NCBI GenBank assembly: GCA_036172345.1
Contig: JASFBB010000168.1
Coordinates: forward strand, 1-27,898
DNA length: 27,898 bases
Source: NAK82 sp036172345
GTDB lineage: Bacteria; Chloroflexota; Anaerolineae; 4572-78; NAK82
Reading direction: 5' to 3'
Shown here: positions 25,573 to 27,898 of the stretch, one piece after another
Layout: every line of letters starts with the position of its first letter
Numbering within the stretch: position 1 is the stretch's first letter
Position numbers and translations under genes: made by a program
Notes under the pieces: generated by a model
Database searches by the model: none
Seen by the model: the letters and a program-made list of their open reading frames with translations, nothing else
Told to the model about the DNA's origin: nothing

Positions 25573-26955
25573 TTAGAGTAGGAAGTAAGGTCTCTCGATT
25601 TTCTCCTTGATTGCTGATAGGAAGCGTGCTCCTTGCACACCATCCAGTACACGATGGTCTACCGTTAATGCAAGATTCATCAGCGGTCGCAGGGCGATAC
25701 TATCATCCGGCATCCCCACAGGTGTCTTGAGGATGCGCCCCACCGCCAAGATGGCCGCCTGAGGGGGATTGATGATGGCATCGAAGCGTTCGATCCCATA
25801 CATGCCTAGGTTGGAGACAGTAAAGGTACCCCCTGATAAATCCTCGCTGGTGAAGCGCATAACACGTGCCTTCTCCTGAAATGTTTTGAGCGCTTGAACG
25901 ATCTGGATAAGATTCTTCCGGTCTGCCTCCTTGATAACCGGCACAACCAAACCAGCATCCGTCCCAACTGCTATACCAATGTTGATCTCACGATAGAGCT
26001 TGATACGCCCACCTTCAAACGAGGCATTCACACGCGGATGTTCCTTCAGCGCCGCTGCAACGATCTTGACCAACAGCGCAGTGATTGAAGGGCGTTCACC
26101 TGTCTCGGCCAGGATGTGCTCCGTCAACGCCTCACGCAACCAAAGCAGATTGGTGGCATCGGCATTGACGTGCAGGGTGAATTGGGGCGCATTATGTATA
26201 CTCTCCAACATTCTTTGACCCGTGAGACGCTGCACAGGGGTCAGATCAACCCATTCGACCGGTACGGCCGTTGTCGCCGGGGCTGCTGTAACAGCAACCT
26301 CGGCAGCTTTTTGTGCCTCGGCAAACGCGCGCACATCTTCCTCACAGATGCGCCCGCCGGGACCACTGCCTCGCACTTGGGTAAGATCCACACCCAGCTC
26401 GCGGGCAAGACGGCGGGCAAGAGGCGATGCACGCACAGCACCGGGCTCTTCAGCAGCTTCTTGAGACTTTCGCGCTTCAACGAAAGCGTGCACATCTTCC
26501 TCACGGATGCGCCCGCCGGGACCACTGCCTCGCACCAGGCTCAGATCAACTTTCAACTCTTTTGCTAGTCTCCGCACAGCCGGGGCAGCAAGCACCTCTC
26601 CTGACCCTATGGAAACAGGTGTGGACTCCGCCGCTCCTGCAACCGTTAAGCTCTTTTCAGGGGCAGAAGCTGTCTGAGTTATCAACGGTGGCAACGCGGG
26701 CACCTCCTCACCCGGTTCAGCGATGAAAGCGAATGTCTCACCGACTGGAATAATGGCACCATCCACAGCGCCTGGGCGGATGCCTTTCAGAATACCCGAA
26801 GCCGGCGCCTCGAGGTCGGCTACGACTTTGTCCGTCATCACCTCCATAATGACTTGGCCCTGTTCTACCCTATCGCCTTCCTTGACCAACCAACGGATGA
26901 TCTCGCCAGTCTCCATATGATCGGTCATTTTGGGCATAAAAACCTCAGTCGCCAT
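25573..26955 (-). CDS. Dihydrolipoyl acyltransferase (E2) with tandem subunit-binding domains
   Basis: A 460-residue core enzyme of a 2-oxoacid/acetoin dehydrogenase complex that transfers the acyl group from lipoate to CoA. The lipoyl domain (1-80) has Lys43 in VMTDKVVADLEAP. There follow two peripheral subunit-binding domains, at about 122-159 and 175-212, both containing VRGSGPGGRI. The catalytic domain (about 233-460) has NIGIAVGTDAGLVVPVI, GTFTVSNLGMYGIERFDAII and the active site DHRVLDG (His434, Asp438). Most E2 proteins have one binding domain; two is unusual. GGGAGGAGTAG precedes ATG 26955. It leads the SDR-FadR2-E1 genes, and its E1 partner is at 22013-23992. Confidence 0.92.
   Translation of the reverse strand: MATEVFMPKMTDHMETGEIIRWLVKEGDRVEQGQVIMEVMTDKVVADLEAPASGILKGIRPGAVDGAIIPVGETFAFIAEPGEEVPALPPLITQTASAPEKSLTVAGAAESTPVSIGSGEVLAAPAVRRLAKELKVDLSLVRGSGPGGRIREEDVHAFVEARKSQEAAEEPGAVRASPLARRLARELGVDLTQVRGSGPGGRICEEDVRAFAEAQKAAEVAVTAAPATTAVPVEWVDLTPVQRLTGQRMLESIHNAPQFTLHVNADATNLLWLREALTEHILAETGERPSITALLVKIVAAALKEHPRVNASFEGGRIKLYREINIGIAVGTDAGLVVPVIKEADRKNLIQIVQALKTFQEKARVMRFTSEDLSGGTFTVSNLGMYGIERFDAIINPPQAAILAVGRILKTPVGMPDDSIALRPLMNLALTVDHRVLDGVQGARFLSAIKEKIERPYFLL
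26332..26376 (-). repeat. Internal direct repeat in E2 gene, copy B
   Basis: A 45-base segment identical to 26491-26535 except for one base. The copies are offset by 159 bases, exactly 53 codons. It encodes VRGSGPGGRICEEDV in the second subunit-binding domain. Confidence 0.9.
26491..26535 (-). repeat. Internal direct repeat in E2 gene, copy A
   Basis: Partner of 26332-26376, encoding VRGSGPGGRIREEDV in the first subunit-binding domain. High identity here but lower identity on either side suggests either recent gene conversion or strong codon-level conservation after a domain duplication. Confidence 0.9.
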
Positions 26956-27062
26956 CTACTCCTCCCGTTCAAAGAAGTAAAGAAGCATCGTAGGAAATCA
27001 CGCTGACGATCCCGGGCATTTGTCCCATAACCTACCCTTTAACACGGACAGACCGGCCATGT

Positions 27063-27898
27063 TCACATCTGGAGCGGATAGACGCCATACTTGTGCACCG
27101 CTTCGGCCATTGCGATCACGTTTTGGGGCGGAACATCCGGCTGGATATTGTGCACTGCAGCAGCAACGTAGCCTCCCCCTGGTGCAAGATCACGGATGCG
27201 TCGGCATACTTCTGCCTCTACGTCAGCCGGAGTGCCATACGGCAATACGCGCTGAGTATCAATGCCACCCCAAAACGCGAGGCGGTTACCGAAGCGCGTT
27301 TTTAGGGCGGCTGTGTCGCCCATCGCAGACACTTGCACCGGATTGACGATTTCCACCCCGACATCGATCAGATCGTCAAGCAATTCGGTCACGTTACCGC
27401 AACTGTGGAAGAAGATCTTGGCCGGCGTCTTTGACTTCACAAGCTCTATGTAGCGCTTATAGAAGGGTTTGAGCAGCTGGCGGAACGTACAAGGCGACAT
27501 CAGCGGCCCCTGTTGGGTTGCTAGATCATCTGCGATGCGGAACACTTGGATGTAAGGTCCCACAGCATCTAAGAAACGGCTGGTCATCCTTGCATTGATG
27601 ATGAGCAGTCTTTCCAGCAGCGCTATTACAAACTTAGGCGCCGTGACCAGATCCACCAGAAACTGCTCCAGGCCACGCAACATATACCCGAGCTCCCAGA
27701 AGCTCTTGAAGATAGGGTCGGCCATTATGGCATAGTTGGTGTTTTTGTACAGATCGCGCGCTTCATCGGCAAGCCCATACGTGTACCCTGGATCATCCGT
27801 ATCAGGCCACGAATAACGATCCAGATCAGCGATGTCCGCTTCTGCTAGCGGGTGGCTGGCCAGCTCCCAATAATAACAGCCGTCCCCGTACGACGCCT
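27063..27898 (-). CDS. Uroporphyrinogen-decarboxylase-like (UroD/MtaA family) protein, 5' part outside window
   Basis: The frame stays open from the stop at 27063 to the window edge, giving about 278 residues of C-terminal sequence; the start is not in the window. Upstream of the internal Met at 27725 the frame still reads protein-like sequence (ELASHPLAEADIADLDRYSW, PDTDDPGYTYGLADEARDLY), so that Met is not the start. The C-terminal half shows KIFFHSCGNVTELLDDLIDV, NPVQVSA, AFWGGIDTQRVLPYGTPADV, PGGGYVAAAVHNIQPDVPPQ and the end KYGVYPLQM. These features mark the UroD/methyltransferase-like family found in sugar-use clusters, distinct from haem-synthesis HemE. The reaction is unknown. The 107-base gap to the E2 start holds nothing that I can identify. 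Confidence 0.88.
   Translation of the reverse strand, partial: ASYGDGCYYWELASHPLAEADIADLDRYSWPDTDDPGYTYGLADEARDLYKNTNYAIMADPIFKSFWELGYMLRGLEQFLVDLVTAPKFVIALLERLLIINARMTSRFLDAVGPYIQVFRIADDLATQQGPLMSPCTFRQLLKPFYKRYIELVKSKTPAKIFFHSCGNVTELLDDLIDVGVEIVNPVQVSAMGDTAALKTRFGNRLAFWGGIDTQRVLPYGTPADVEAEVCRRIRDLAPGGGYVAAAVHNIQPDVPPQNVIAMAEAVHKYGVYPLQM

Noticed and set aside
27063..27725. UroD-like gene as a complete short protein starting at 27725
   Set aside because: The reading frame remains open and protein-like from 27725 to the window edge, so this Met is internal and the gene is cut by the window.

Overview
The window is a dense sugar-acid catabolism region in which every convincing gene lies on the minus strand, so it is read from about 27898 down to 1. 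No rRNA, tRNA, CRISPR array or transposase was seen. The gene types suggest a heterotrophic, plant-polysaccharide-using bacterium, most likely Chloroflexota: a MalF/MalG-type sugar ABC transporter with no ATPase beside it, many xylose-isomerase-like TIM barrels, split transketolase, UroD-like and SMP-30 proteins. The phylum is an inference from gene content and style, not from a marker gene.

Layout in the direction of transcription. (1) 27898-19957: a UroD-like protein cut by the window edge, a dihydrolipoyl acyltransferase E2, an SDR, a FadR-type regulator (FadR2), E1-alpha and E1-beta of an acetoin/pyruvate-dehydrogenase-like complex, a butanediol-dehydrogenase-like Zn-alcohol dehydrogenase and a TIM-barrel protein. 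(2) 19926-15723: a large single-chain transketolase-like protein followed by a separate two-subunit transketolase. (3) 15689-4462: an operon starting at a clear sigma70-type promoter: epimerase-like TIM barrel, sugar-binding protein, two permeases, cyclase-family hydrolase, an SMP-30 gene interrupted by an in-frame TGA, an amidohydrolase, an M24 creatinase-fold protein lacking most metal ligands, a second ApnO-like oxidoisomerase and an OiaK-like kinase. (4) 4318-1: a second promoter driving FadR1, ApnO, OiaC and ApnL.

Together, block 4 encodes a near-complete D-apionate route by family resemblance: D-apionolactone to D-apionate (ApnL), to 3-oxo-isoapionate (ApnO), to L-erythrulose (OiaC). 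Block 3 adds a transporter, a second ApnO and a kinase (OiaK) for the alternative phosphorylating branch. The promoters of blocks 3 and 4 share a very similar operator-like sequence at nearly the same place after the -10 box, so one FadR-type repressor probably controls both. Blocks 1-2 hold three different ThDP-dependent C-C bond enzymes that could process the resulting ketoses.

The left end is abnormal. Bases 1-116 are an inverted copy of 206-321, so the end of apnL folds back on itself. The plus strand at 2-208 carries the natural continuation of the ApnL protein, while the minus-strand frame ends in a chimeric tail. This looks like a contig-end or amplification artefact, or a real inverted duplication.
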